Shown here piece after piece: positions 1-6,477 of a stretch of 60,159 nt of DNA; the stretch's first letter is position 1, and every line of letters starts with the position of its first letter. The position numbers and the translations under genes were made by a program. The notes below the pieces were generated by a model. That model was not told the DNA's origin. It worked only from the letters and a program-made list of their open reading frames with translations, and did no database searches. This DNA comes from an uncultured Prevotella sp. (GTDB lineage Bacteria > Bacteroidota > Bacteroidia > Bacteroidales > Bacteroidaceae), in assembly GCA_944319815.1 (NCBI GenBank), contig CALUEX010000014.1, positions 1-60,159 on the forward strand, written 5' to 3'.

Positions 1-643
1 GGCAATAGGCTATGAAGTCGCACCAGCTCGCCCCGGTGCACATTATATGGCTTTGGCACTGCCAGTAGTATTCGGGTCTCACCCTTTTCAGCGTTGCGTT
101 GTCGCTCACTTCGGCACGGTAACGCATGTAGGTTTCTTGGTTGGGGCACTTGATTTCTACGCAACCCTTGCGGCCCTTGCCGTCATCCTCAATGAAGCCG
201 TCGGGGCTTGAGGCGAAGAACGGTATCGTAGGGTGCTCTACGCTGCCACGTTCCGTCACGGTGTAGCCCGTGCGCCTTGCGTAAAGGCGGCGTGCGTGGG
301 CCTCCTGCTCCGTGCCCCAGCGCATTGCCTTTGTCTCGACGTTGACGGCTTCCAAATACTCGCCGAAGAGCTTGTCGCTGCCGACTATGCGGTCGTTCAT
401 GTAGCGCGTGGCGGCCACCTGGTAGATGTAACTCATGGCCGTGTCCGAGAAGCCGCCTTGACGGTTCTCCTTCATCAGCTTACCGATGCAGCTTCCCGTG
501 TAACAACCCAAGCGGGAGCGGTACCAGCCTAATGAATGTTGCTCGAACTCGTTTACATGCAGCTCGTCGGTGCCGCCGTCGTACAGGAGCGGCGGCATGG
601 TCGGAAATTCGGCCACGCCGCCTAAGTCATAGGGATTACTCAT
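1..643 (-). CDS. YqaJ-type (lambda exonuclease family) recombinase, 3' part outside window
   Basis: The reading frame opens at an ATG whose first bases overlap the stop of recT (ATGA) and runs off the left edge, so only about 214 residues are visible. The sequence contains SSPDGF, then VEIKCP, then YYWQCQ, which match the core nuclease motifs of the YqaJ/lambda-exonuclease fold (Asp, Glu-x-Lys and a downstream Gln). Family members digest one strand of dsDNA ends, and the ssDNA left is loaded with a RecT annealase. The neighbouring recT gene supports this pairing. The start is fixed by the translational overlap. The C-terminus cannot be judged. Confidence 0.88.
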   Translation of the reverse strand, partial: MSNPYDLGGVAEFPTMPPLLYDGGTDELHVNEFEQHSLGWYRSRLGCYTGSCIGKLMKENRQGGFSDTAMSYIYQVAATRYMNDRIVGSDKLFGEYLEAVNVETKAMRWGTEQEAHARRLYARRTGYTVTERGSVEHPTIPFFASSPDGFIEDDGKGRKGCVEIKCPNQETYMRYRAEVSDNATLKRVRPEYYWQCQSHIMCTGASWCDFIAYC

Positions 644-1410
644 AACAATTTGCCTTCCTGCGGTTGATTGGGCGCCTGTTTCGCCGTAGTAGGCTGTGGA
701 ACTTCCTTGCCGTCAGCCTCTGCCTTGTCAGTCGGATGCGGCGCGGGCGTTGTGTCGTTGTCCGCCTCCGCAGCTATTGCGCTCAAATCGTCGCTCACGT
801 CCTCGTAAGGCACGACCTCGGCGTCCTCGATTTCCTCCTTAGTCATAAGTCCCATGCTTATCTCGGGGCAATAGACGCGCTGCCAAAATGCGGCCGCACG
901 GTAACGCAGCATTTGGTTGGGCATTGTGCGCCACTTGCTGCCCGACTTTGTCGCCCATCCTTCCTTTGTCGCCATGCCGAGCGTCACCCAGTCGCCGTAA
1001 AGCGGCTCTTTGTGCTCCTTGTCGTAAGCCTCGTAAGCGACACAGCGACATCCGTAATCGTCCGTGCCTTCGGTTCCCTTGAACTCGTAACGGAGCGGCG
1101 AGAAACGTCCGCTGGCGTTGATTGTGGCTATCAGGAACTTGCTGCTGAACGACGGGTTGCCGTGTACTACGTAAAGGTTCTGCATCACCATGAGAGGGTT
1201 TGCCTTCATGCGCATAGCCATGTCGAGTGCTATCACGCAGTTGCCGACGTTGCCCTTGTAGATGTCGGGAACTATCGTCGAGGTAGCGTACATCTTAGCC
1301 ATGCGCTGCATGGTTTCAAACTGCTGGACCGTCTGGCCGACAGGCGTAAGGGCAAACTCAGCTGCTGCCCTCGCCTGTATTACTTTTAATTCGGTTTCTT
1401 GGTTTTCCAT
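640..1410 (-). CDS. recT: RecT family single-strand DNA annealing protein
   Basis: 256 residues. The central part (FETMQRMAKMYATSTIVP, then KANPLMVMQNLYVVHGNPSF and the MLRYRAAAFWQRVYCPE segment) is typical of phage RecT/Bet-like annealases, which coat ssDNA and pair it with complementary strands during phage recombination. The C-terminal 50 residues are acidic, Pro/Thr-rich and low in complexity. Its stop overlaps the start of the exonuclease gene by ATGA, so the two are translationally coupled, as expected for a two-component recombinase. It is the fourth gene of a tightly packed minus-strand operon. Confidence 0.9.
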   Translation of the reverse strand: MENQETELKVIQARAAAEFALTPVGQTVQQFETMQRMAKMYATSTIVPDIYKGNVGNCVIALDMAMRMKANPLMVMQNLYVVHGNPSFSSKFLIATINASGRFSPLRYEFKGTEGTDDYGCRCVAYEAYDKEHKEPLYGDWVTLGMATKEGWATKSGSKWRTMPNQMLRYRAAAFWQRVYCPEISMGLMTKEEIEDAEVVPYEDVSDDLSAIAAEADNDTTPAPHPTDKAEADGKEVPQPTTAKQAPNQPQEGKLL

Positions 1411-1415
1411 ATCTT

Positions 1416-1691
1416 TTAGTATTGCATTAAAAAGTCGTAGGTAATCTCCTCCAGCCTGTCCGGGTCGAAGTCAACGTCCGAGCCGTCGGCGGTCTCAAAG
1501 TCGAAGTCCTTTACATGGCATTCGGCTGAGACCGGGATGTGTCCGCCCGTCAGTTGCTCTTCCAAAGGGTCGTAGTCCACGTACACGTCCATCGAGACGT
1601 AGACCATTTCCCCGTCGCGGTCTATCCGCCCGAAGTCCTGTACGGCACATTGGACGGCGAGCTCGCGGTAGTCGTCATCTGTAAGTTTCAT
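1416..1691 (-). CDS. Small acidic phage protein, unknown function
   Basis: 91 residues, strongly acidic (many Asp and Glu), beginning MKLTDDDYRELAVQCAVQD and ending in an Asp-rich segment followed by ITYDFLMQY. No family was recognised. Its start overlaps the stop of the upstream 87-residue gene by ATGA, and it ends 5 bases before recT, so it is part of the recombination operon. Gene order suggests an accessory role in phage DNA metabolism, but this rests on position only. Confidence 0.7.
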   Translation of the reverse strand: MKLTDDDYRELAVQCAVQDFGRIDRDGEMVYVSMDVYVDYDPLEEQLTGGHIPVSAECHVKDFDFETADGSDVDFDPDRLEEITYDFLMQY

Positions 1692-1951
1692 AATACAAAC
1701 TCTTTAAAAGCCAATAAGTAGACATCGTATGTCTTCTTGACAACATAGAACAAGATGCAGCCAAACGAATGCCCTACATCATTTATGTCTAATATTGGGT
1801 AAGGTTCGTTCTCTATTTTGTCGATGTGTTTTTCCACGTCTTTCGACTTGAAAGCCTGATTGAGGCTTTCTTTTATCCGTTCAAGGATTTCATCGCCGTA
1901 AGGCTCGAAATGTGCCTTTATTTTCTCTTGGTTCCTTAAAGCCCACCTCAT
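1688..1951 (-). CDS. Hypothetical phage protein (87 aa)
   Basis: 87 residues, starting MRWALRNQEKIKAHFEPYG, mixed charge, with a C-terminal hydrophobic stretch (SFGCILFYVVKKTYDVYLLAF) that looks like a buried strand rather than a clear membrane helix. No family was recognised. Both ends overlap neighbours by four bases (ATGA), so it is coupled to the small membrane protein upstream and the acidic protein downstream. That arrangement argues that it is real despite its size. Confidence 0.65.
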   Translation of the reverse strand: MRWALRNQEKIKAHFEPYGDEILERIKESLNQAFKSKDVEKHIDKIENEPYPILDINDVGHSFGCILFYVVKKTYDVYLLAFKEFVL

Positions 1952-2103
1952 TGTTTTTTTAGTATTTTATTCCACTTATTTACCACGTCATTTCCGCAAG
2001 TGTAGCAGAAGAGGATAAACGCCACGATTAAGGCCGTGGCCTCGCCAGTCATTGCCGCGTGCGCCGTAGTCAGCGCAAGCAGCGCGATTGATAGCTTTTT
2101 CAT
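1948..2103 (-). CDS. Small membrane protein (51 aa)
   Basis: The product begins MKKLSIALLALTTAHAAM, which resembles a signal peptide or first membrane helix, followed by a second hydrophobic segment (ALIVAFILFCYTCG) and a short Lys-rich end. A longer in-frame extension upstream is unlikely because it would cover a terminator-like hairpin at 2134-2163, so this internal ATG was chosen. The function is unknown. It is the first gene after the hairpin and overlaps the next gene by ATGA. Confidence 0.55.
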   Translation of the reverse strand: MKKLSIALLALTTAHAAMTGEATALIVAFILFCYTCGNDVVNKWNKILKKQ

Positions 2104-2133
2104 ATATCTTGTGTGTTTAGTTTTCCTTAAAAA

Positions 2134-2163
2134 GGCTTGCCGGTTCTCGCGAATGGGCAAGCC
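2134..2163 (-). terminator. Rho-independent terminator upstream of the recombination operon
   Basis: Read on the minus strand, GGCTTGCC and GGCAAGCC form a perfect 8-bp stem with a 14-base loop, followed by TTTTT. It sits between the early promoter region and the recombination genes, so early transcription must pass it to reach recT. A read-through or antitermination mechanism is therefore plausible. Confidence 0.7.
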
Positions 2164-2203
2164 GGACGTATTAGTTCTTTGAAACATTGAAGTACAATGT
2201 CGT

Positions 2204-2253
2204 GGCGCAGCCGTTCTCGCTACGTGGTGCAAGTCGTCAGCTTTCCCTGCGCC
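2204..2253 (-). ncRNA. Repeated hairpin RNA element, copy A
   Basis: On the minus strand the arms are GGCGCAG and CTGCGCC (7 bp) around a 36-base loop. The loop shares GCTGACG and AGCGAGA with copy B at 2814-2863, which has the same loop length. One stem pair differs between the copies but stays complementary (C-G here, T-A there). This copy lies about 40 bases before the terminator at 2134-2163. The role is not known; a cis-acting antiterminator resembling phage put sites is one possibility. Confidence 0.5.
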
Positions 2254-2493
2254 GTGCCAGGCTTTGAAGCGTGTCAAGCCTATCGTGTATGTGTGGTTAT
2301 GCGAGTTCCAACCAAAAGGCGGTGGAGACCTCCGAGGCTCTTAATCCTTTGGCCTCCGCCGAGGCCTTGCCTTCTTTTAAGATGATTTTTTAGGTCAAAA
2401 CCGCCGTGCATCGCTGCATGGGCGGCCTCGGAATTTTCATCATACATCAAAACTGAATTAACTAAATGCTTGTAACATTGGCAATCGTTCGTT

Positions 2494-2537
2494 CCCGTGC
2501 CCCCATCGAAGGGCAGCACCCTAACGTGCAGCACGGG
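2494..2537 (-). ncRNA. Hairpin with two competing pairings
   Basis: GCACGGG (2531-2537) can pair with CCCGTGC (2494-2500). Inside it, GTGC (2497-2500) can instead pair with GCAC (2516-2519) around a short C-rich/G-rich hairpin. The two foldings exclude each other, which is compatible with a switch or attenuator in the leader. The evidence is base pairing alone. Confidence 0.3.
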
Positions 2538-2813
2538 ATATATATGTCTTGCCTACGTCGTCACCCGGTTGCGGCCGCCCACGCCGCATAACTTTATAGC
2601 CTTAATGGACTGTGGCAGGTTTTATCCGTCGGCAACCAATCTCTAACTTAACGAACGCCATTGCTGGCGCACGCCCGTCAACAGCACGCCGTTTATTCGT
2701 TCGCGGCACGCCTTGGCGGGATTTAGTTTTATTTCAGCCTTTAATGTTCCAGTATGTCAAAGAACGAAACAATGATTTTTAATTTTTCATTGTTAATTCT
2801 TAATTTGAAAAGT

Positions 2814-2863
2814 GGTGCAGCCGCTCTCGCTGCGTGTTACCGGCCGTCAGCCGCCCCTGCACC
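2814..2863 (-). ncRNA. Repeated hairpin RNA element, copy B
   Basis: The arms are GGTGCAG and CTGCACC around a 36-base loop sharing GCTGACG, CACG and AGCGAGA with copy A. The length matches copy A exactly, and the single stem difference is compensated on the other arm. It begins about 50 bases after the 71-residue HTH gene, so it should be at the start of the leader of the rest of the early transcript. Confidence 0.5.
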
Positions 2864-2913
2864 TATCGCACATTAACTATTTCTCACCTTCTCACCCTTT
2901 CACCTTCTCACCT

Positions 2914-3129
2914 TTATAAGGTTCTCCACAAGGCTTTTATCGCCCTGCCCGTAAAGAACTTTCTCGGCCTGCCCATGCGGTCCTTCACCGTCCGCCGCTC
3001 GCCGTATTTTATCAGTCCTTTCGCCACATACTCAGCAAACGCGCTCCTGCTTACGCCCAAAGCCTCGTATGCCTCCTTCGTGCTGTATTTCGCCGTATCC
3101 GCTACCTGTGGCTCTATCGCTGTCACCAT
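2914..3129 (-). CDS. Excisionase-like / MerR-type HTH protein
   Basis: 71 residues. The segment KYSTKEAYEALGVSRSAF is a helix-turn-helix of the excisionase/MerR type, followed by a basic wing (GERRTVKDRMGRPRKFF) and a short C-terminal helix (GRAIKALWRTL). Such proteins bind DNA as recombination directionality factors or regulators. The gene follows a 57-residue HTH gene on the same early transcript, and a good GGAGGG site lies a few bases before its ATG. Whether it is an Xis or an early regulator cannot be settled from sequence. Confidence 0.7.
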   Translation of the reverse strand: MVTAIEPQVADTAKYSTKEAYEALGVSRSAFAEYVAKGLIKYGERRTVKDRMGRPRKFFTGRAIKALWRTL

Positions 3130-3143
3130 ATCTGTCCCTCCTT

Positions 3144-3317
3144 TCAGAATTTCTTTATCATGTTCAGTTCCTTTGCCAACTCTCGTACTTTATTCTCTGC
3201 AGGAGTGTCAGCGTTCCATCCGAGGGCGCGGGTCACCGTCATACGGCTTACGCCTGCAATCTTGGAAAGTCTTTCCACTTCGCCTCTTCTTAGAATTATT
3301 CTCTTTCGCTTTGCCAT
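3144..3317 (-). CDS. Small Cro-like HTH regulator (57 aa)
   Basis: 57 residues, beginning MAKRKRIILRRGEVERLSKI and continuing AGVSRMTVTRALGWN, a helix-turn-helix close to the LacI/Cro form, then PAENKVRELAKELNMIKKF. It is the first gene of the leftward early transcript, directly opposite the S24 repressor gene and next to the operator array, which is the position of Cro in lambdoid switches. No C-terminal domain is present. The start follows a basic, lysine-rich N-terminus and was chosen as the only ATG of the frame. Confidence 0.65.
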   Translation of the reverse strand: MAKRKRIILRRGEVERLSKIAGVSRMTVTRALGWNADTPAENKVRELAKELNMIKKF

Positions 3318-3406
3318 TTCAGTTTTAATTCTTATTTTTGCCGTTAAATCGTCTTGTGTTGCATTTCTGTTGCCTTGACGTTGTGCGGCTGTTCTGTTTA
3401 CAGTTG

Positions 3407-3437
3407 CAAAGATAGATATTATATCTTAGATAAACAA
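3407..3437 (-). promoter_or_regulatory. Leftward early promoter (Bacteroidetes type)
   Basis: On the minus strand, TATCTTTG (3414-3407) matches the TAnnTTTG -7 box, and TTG (3437-3435) lies 20 bases upstream as the -33 element. It points to the Cro-like gene, and its boxes overlap the AT-rich operator repeats, so the repressor could block it directly. Confidence 0.7.
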
Positions 3438-3466
3438 GTAATATCTTAGATTTAATATCTATATTA
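3412..3466. promoter_or_regulatory. Operator array in the genetic switch
   Basis: Near-palindromes of the form AGATnTTATATCT occur at 3414-3426 and 3448-3460, and the direct repeat ATATCTTAGAT occurs twice (3421, 3441). An AGAT...ATCT pair also spans 3428-3446. The array lies between the Cro-like gene and the divergent S24 repressor and covers the leftward promoter, as expected for repressor/Cro operators. The assignment is by position and symmetry. Confidence 0.6.
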
Positions 3467-3488
3467 ACAATAATTAAGGGTAAAGGTT

Positions 3489-4163
3489 ATGAACGAAAGA
3501 ATATTGCAATTTATTGGATACTTAGGTATTTCAGTATCAGAATTTGAAAGAAATTGTGACTTAAGCAATGGTGCTGTTTCAAAAATGGGAGATAACACAA
3601 GACGGTCAACAATAAATAAAATATACAATGTATATCCGCAGTTGAATACCGATTGGCTTCTTACCGGGAAGGGCGACATGCTTAACTCTGAACAATCACC
3701 ATCATTATCGCCGACAACTGATAAGGTTATTGCCGATAATGACGGTAATAATCAAAGTCCGCCACATGTGATAAAATACTATCCTAACGTCAACGGCTCA
3801 ATGGGTGGCGTACAATTTCTCGACGACCCTGACGAAACAGTCTGCTACATTTCCATTCCCGGTTATTCAGATTGTAAGTTCGCTATCAATGCTTACGGCG
3901 ACTCTATGTACCCGTTAATCAAGAGTGGGCAAATCGTCCTTATGTCCAAATGGCTTGAGCGTTTCATAGACTGGGGTCGCATATACCTTGTTGTCACCAA
4001 GAGCGGTTACCGTGTCATAAAGCGACTTTATCCGGGTTCGTCCAACGCCACCATAACTTGCGTAAGTGAAAATCATGAAACAAATCCTCCCTTTGAAATA
4101 GAGAAGGACGACTTGGATAAGTTGTATATCGTAAAAGGTTGGATTTGCAGAGAAGTAATATGA
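3489..4163 (+). CDS. CI/LexA-like phage repressor with S24 peptidase domain
   Basis: 224 residues. The N-terminal 60 residues are an XRE-like DNA-binding domain of divergent form (ISVSEFERNCDLSNGAVSKM), with a TDWLLTGKGDML segment typical of Bacteroidetes phage repressors. The C-terminal half is an S24 domain: Ser139 in GDSMYPLI and Lys178 in YRVIKRL fit the Ser/Lys dyad of LexA and CI. The usual Ala-Gly or Cys-Gly cleavage pair is not obvious; the linker reads VNGSMGG around 101-107. It probably keeps the prophage silent and responds to RecA. It is AT-rich relative to the structural genes. Confidence 0.85.
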   Translation: MNERILQFIGYLGISVSEFERNCDLSNGAVSKMGDNTRRSTINKIYNVYPQLNTDWLLTGKGDMLNSEQSPSLSPTTDKVIADNDGNNQSPPHVIKYYPNVNGSMGGVQFLDDPDETVCYISIPGYSDCKFAINAYGDSMYPLIKSGQIVLMSKWLERFIDWGRIYLVVTKSGYRVIKRLYPGSSNATITCVSENHETNPPFEIEKDDLDKLYIVKGWICREVI

Positions 4164-4178
4164 TTAAAATAATATGAT

Positions 4179-4286
4179 ATGGGCATTGACCCTGAAATCC
4201 TTTACCTGCGCGGCCAGGTCGCCTCCTACGAGAAAGTTCTCGGCATATCGCGCAACGCCGCTTTCGAAAAAGCAAATGTAGGATAA
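4179..4286 (+). CDS. Small phage protein downstream of repressor (35 aa)
   Basis: 35 codons, beginning MGIDPEILYLRGQVASYEKV and ending FEKANVG. The peptide looks helical and has balanced composition, unlike a random frame. It starts 15 bases after the repressor stop and would be carried on the same transcript. There is no recognised family. I rate it as likely but not certain because of its length. Confidence 0.4.
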   Translation: MGIDPEILYLRGQVASYEKVLGISRNAAFEKANVG

Positions 4287-4318
4287 TAAAGATATGGAAC
4301 AATAAATAATCAATAAAA

Positions 4319-4762
4319 ATGGAAAAGAAACACTCAATTTTAATAAACATTTTAAGATGGATTGCCGTACTTCCAGCATCTGTTGTGGCATACCTTCTTG
4401 CATACGTAGTGTCAATGGTTATCCAATGGATAAATTACGGTTATGTGGGCATCGAGTTTATGAATACAATAAGTGTCACCGTCATCTTAGGGCATCTCAT
4501 TGTTTATGGATTGGCAGGTTATGTCGCCATGTATGCATCTGCAGCCATTGCTCCAAAAGCAAAATTTGTCACGTCCATAATAATGGCTACATTATGGTGT
4601 ATTTTCTTTATCTTTGCGGCAATCAGCGCATTTCTTGTCGAACAACATTTAATGCAGACCATTATGGTTGTCGGCGGCTCCGTCACTTCATCAATAGGTG
4701 TAATACTATATATATGCAACAACGCCTCATCTCTGAAAAATGATGAAACTGATTTAGAATAA
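4319..4762 (+). CDS. Four-helix integral membrane protein, possible lysogenic conversion gene
   Basis: 147 residues with four hydrophobic segments at roughly 10-34, 45-75, 82-104 and 110-132, and an acidic tail (KNDETDLE). No catalytic motif was seen. It lies in the lysogeny transcript after the S24 repressor, in AT-rich sequence unlike the capsid genes, and is followed by a small lipoprotein. Genes in this position that code for membrane proteins often change the host surface or exclude other phages. That role is inference; the family was not recognised. Confidence 0.65.
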   Translation: MEKKHSILINILRWIAVLPASVVAYLLAYVVSMVIQWINYGYVGIEFMNTISVTVILGHLIVYGLAGYVAMYASAAIAPKAKFVTSIIMATLWCIFFIFAAISAFLVEQHLMQTIMVVGGSVTSSIGVILYICNNASSLKNDETDLE

Positions 4763-4791
4763 CAGCATATCACAAAATATTCCCAATAGAT

Positions 4792-5010
4792 ATGAAATAT
4801 TACTTGTTCTTAATAATATTGGCTGTATTCATGACATCTTGCAGCTTGTCAAACAGCCGTGTCTACATCTGTACCGGCCCATACTCAAAAGCATATCACA
4901 AAACATCCGGCTGCATGGGACTTAGCCGATGTAGTGGAGATATTGAAGGTGTTAGTGAAGATGAAGCAATAGAAGAAGGACGGCACAAATGCCATTTCTG
5001 TTATGATTAG
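4792..5010 (+). CDS. Small Cys-rich lipoprotein
   Basis: 72 residues. The signal peptide ends in a lipobox (AVFMTSC, Cys17). The mature part has VYICTGPYSKAYHKT followed by Cys-containing GCMGLSRCSG and a terminal HKCHFCYD, giving spaced cysteines and histidines that could bind metal or form disulphides. I recall similar short lipoproteins as common in Bacteroidales genomes without a function. It ends the lysogeny transcript and may be exported to the cell envelope together with the membrane protein upstream. Confidence 0.7.
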   Translation: MKYYLFLIILAVFMTSCSLSNSRVYICTGPYSKAYHKTSGCMGLSRCSGDIEGVSEDEAIEEGRHKCHFCYD

Positions 5011-5012
5011 AC

Positions 5013-5120
5013 TCACACCCCCAAGTTCCAATAAATAACGCTTAGCAGGCGGCAGAAGTCACAATACTTCATGCCGTCTGCTTCGTTTATCAGCACGTCT
5101 ATCATTTCCTTCATAACCAT
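5013..5120 (-). CDS. Possible small protein (35 aa)
   Basis: 35 codons, MVMKEMIDVLINEADGMKYC then DFCRLLSVIYWNLGV, with a GGAGAA ribosome-binding site five bases before the start. It overlaps the 63-residue frame by about 60 bases in another phase, so at most one of the two may be used over that stretch. Composition is protein-like, but there is no family support. Confidence 0.3.
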   Translation of the reverse strand: MVMKEMIDVLINEADGMKYCDFCRLLSVIYWNLGV

Positions 5121-5250
5121 TTCTCCTTAACCATCGTTCCGGCTCGAAGAACAGGCGATACAGCCATACAAGCCAGTACGTCTTAGGCACTCCGCCGTCA
5201 TTTGTCCCCGATAGCTGCAATCTTAGTTCCTTTTTCCGCTTTGACTTCAT
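5059..5250 (-). CDS. Small basic phage protein (63 aa)
   Basis: 63 residues, very basic at both ends (MKSKRKKELRLQ, and RADKRSRRHEVL), with an aromatic middle (PKTYWLVWLYRLFFEPERWL). An AGGAGG site lies ten bases before the ATG, inside the end of the 83-residue gene, so translation could be coupled to it. The C-terminal third may be out-of-frame relative to a competing 35-residue frame. The function is unknown. Confidence 0.4.
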   Translation of the reverse strand: MKSKRKKELRLQLSGTNDGGVPKTYWLVWLYRLFFEPERWLRRNGYEGNDRRADKRSRRHEVL

Positions 5251-5449
5251 AGCCCAAACCTCCTTTATTTAAAATTGCCATGCTCTTTGTCAATAATTCA
5301 TTGGCGTCGTAAGTCTCTGGCAATTCAGCGTCACCGAGCACATACGCTTCAATCTCTTTTGCCGTAGGCACTATCCGTTCTGGTGTAATGCCGTCAACCA
5401 TCGTGGCCAATCGCGCAGCTTCAAGCCTTAAGTCCAATTTCGAGTTCAT
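5198..5449 (-). CDS. Hypothetical phage protein (83 aa)
   Basis: 83 residues, MNSKLDLRLEAARLATMVDG through EKGTKIAAIGDK. The first 50 residues look helical and acidic (ERIVPTAKEIEAYVLGDAEL). It shows no membrane segment and no recognised motif. It is transcribed with the small frames downstream. The preceding spacer holds a TTGTCTTTAACTCCT repeat found also in host spacers. Confidence 0.6.
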   Translation of the reverse strand: MNSKLDLRLEAARLATMVDGITPERIVPTAKEIEAYVLGDAELPETYDANELLTKSMAILNKGGLGYEVKAEKGTKIAAIGDK

Positions 5450-5491
5450 ATATTAATCACAATACTGCAACATAACTATTGTCTTTAACTC

Positions 5492-5917
5492 CTAAATCCT
5501 TTTCTCCCTGCATGTGTCGCAAAGGAACATCTCGGCTACCTCAAACATCCTTTGCCCCACATACCCGGCAAGATATTCCGCATCCTCGCCGTATGGGTCA
5601 ATGGCAAAAGCCTGGGATATGTGCCGGCACAGGTGTCCTTTCTCGTGGTCCAGTGAATTCTGGAATTGCGCAGCCGACGAAGTTTTGCCTATCACGACAA
5701 GTGTCCGCCGTTTCTCCGTGTTTGAATACGTTATGCCTGTGTTCCTTTCTCCCGATGTTAAGTTACGGTAAGCTCGTTTCAAGTCATCGCCTCCGCATCC
5801 CAGCCTTTCAAGTTCTTGCATGATGCGCCCCACATCGTACCCCGTCACAGCATAATATACAGTCACGTTCCAGCCATACTGCGGTATGTCAAACACCTGT
5901 CTTATCATCACCCTCAT
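5492..5917 (-). CDS. Phage protein with zincin-like HEKGH motif
   Basis: 141 residues. The segment SLDHEKGHLCRHISQAF contains HExxH, followed about 15 residues later by YGEDAEYLAGYVGQRMFE, whose Glu could act as the third zinc ligand of a gluzincin-type fold. The N-terminal half is strand-rich (VFDIPQYGWNVTVYYAVTGYD). The C-terminus carries a Cys pair (FLCDTCREKRI). A small metallopeptidase is plausible, but phage proteins with this motif may be inactive. The start could also be the Met three codons in. Confidence 0.6.
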   Translation of the reverse strand: MRVMIRQVFDIPQYGWNVTVYYAVTGYDVGRIMQELERLGCGGDDLKRAYRNLTSGERNTGITYSNTEKRRTLVVIGKTSSAAQFQNSLDHEKGHLCRHISQAFAIDPYGEDAEYLAGYVGQRMFEVAEMFLCDTCREKRI

Positions 5918-5963
5918 AACATCACCCGATTTTAATTTTTCATTGTTAATTTTTAATTTGGAA

Positions 5964-6383
5964 TTACATCATGTCCTCCCAAAGTATCGGGCAACCTTTG
6001 CCTATGCAGTCGGCATAGAACCTCGTGAACGGTAGTCCCTCGTAGCCGTCCTCGTCGTCCATGTAGTCCTTGATGAACAGTGCAAGGTGCATCTCGTCGG
6101 TTATCGCGCTCTTGTAGAAGTCGCTTTTCGCCATGTTCGCCACGTACACACAGTCATAACCTGCGTCATGATCTATCTTCAGACCGTAGCGTGCCAGCAA
6201 CCCTTTCACCTCGTCTCTCGACATCGGCTCCAGCTTCTTCTCCTTGCCTGTTGCCGGGTCTTTCGTCGTCATATTCGACACCGCCCATTCACACATCTTC
6301 TTGGAGAAGTGCCAGCCGTACTGCGAAAGATATTCAGCTACGGCTTGCGGCATGCGGTCGTATGTATCAAGTCTTTGTCCCAT
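5964..6383 (-). CDS. Conserved phage protein of unknown function (139 aa)
   Basis: 139 residues, starting MGQRLDTYDRMPQAVAEYLS, with QYGWHFSKKMCEWAVSNM and a middle MSRDEVKGLLARYGL; the C-terminal half ends GKGCPILWEDMM. The frame can be read open further upstream, but that part is low in complexity and overlaps the next gene in another phase, so the internal ATG was preferred. I have the impression of a family seen in Bacteroides phages near head and tail genes, but I cannot name its role. Confidence 0.6.
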   Translation of the reverse strand: MGQRLDTYDRMPQAVAEYLSQYGWHFSKKMCEWAVSNMTTKDPATGKEKKLEPMSRDEVKGLLARYGLKIDHDAGYDCVYVANMAKSDFYKSAITDEMHLALFIKDYMDDEDGYEGLPFTRFYADCIGKGCPILWEDMM

Positions 6384-6477
6384 TTTCTTTATAATTCTAA
6401 AATTAAGACCGGCTACCGCTGTCACAAGTCCGCGACAACCGACAGCCGGCCTTTTAATTGTTAATTTTTCATTTACA

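Larger units (their letters stand above)
2104..2913 (-). other. Long early-operon leader without a convincing gene
   Basis: About 800 bases lie between the small HTH gene and the recombination genes, downstream of the early promoter. I see two copies of a 50-base hairpin element, a further hairpin at 2494-2537, short palindromes rich in GGCCTC/GAGGCC near 2330-2370, and a terminator-like hairpin at its far end. The only reading frame (84 codons, 2280-2534) has odd composition and covers these structures. I read this stretch as regulatory RNA rather than coding sequence. Confidence 0.5.

Noticed and set aside
233-532. Plus-strand frame over the exonuclease gene
   Set aside because: It is the mirror of a well-supported minus-strand coding sequence with YqaJ motifs.
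2280-2534. An 84-codon frame on the minus strand in the early leader
   Set aside because: It overlaps structured sequence (hairpins, GGCCTC palindromes), has Arg/Gly/His-rich composition, no ribosome-binding site and no protein-like pattern.
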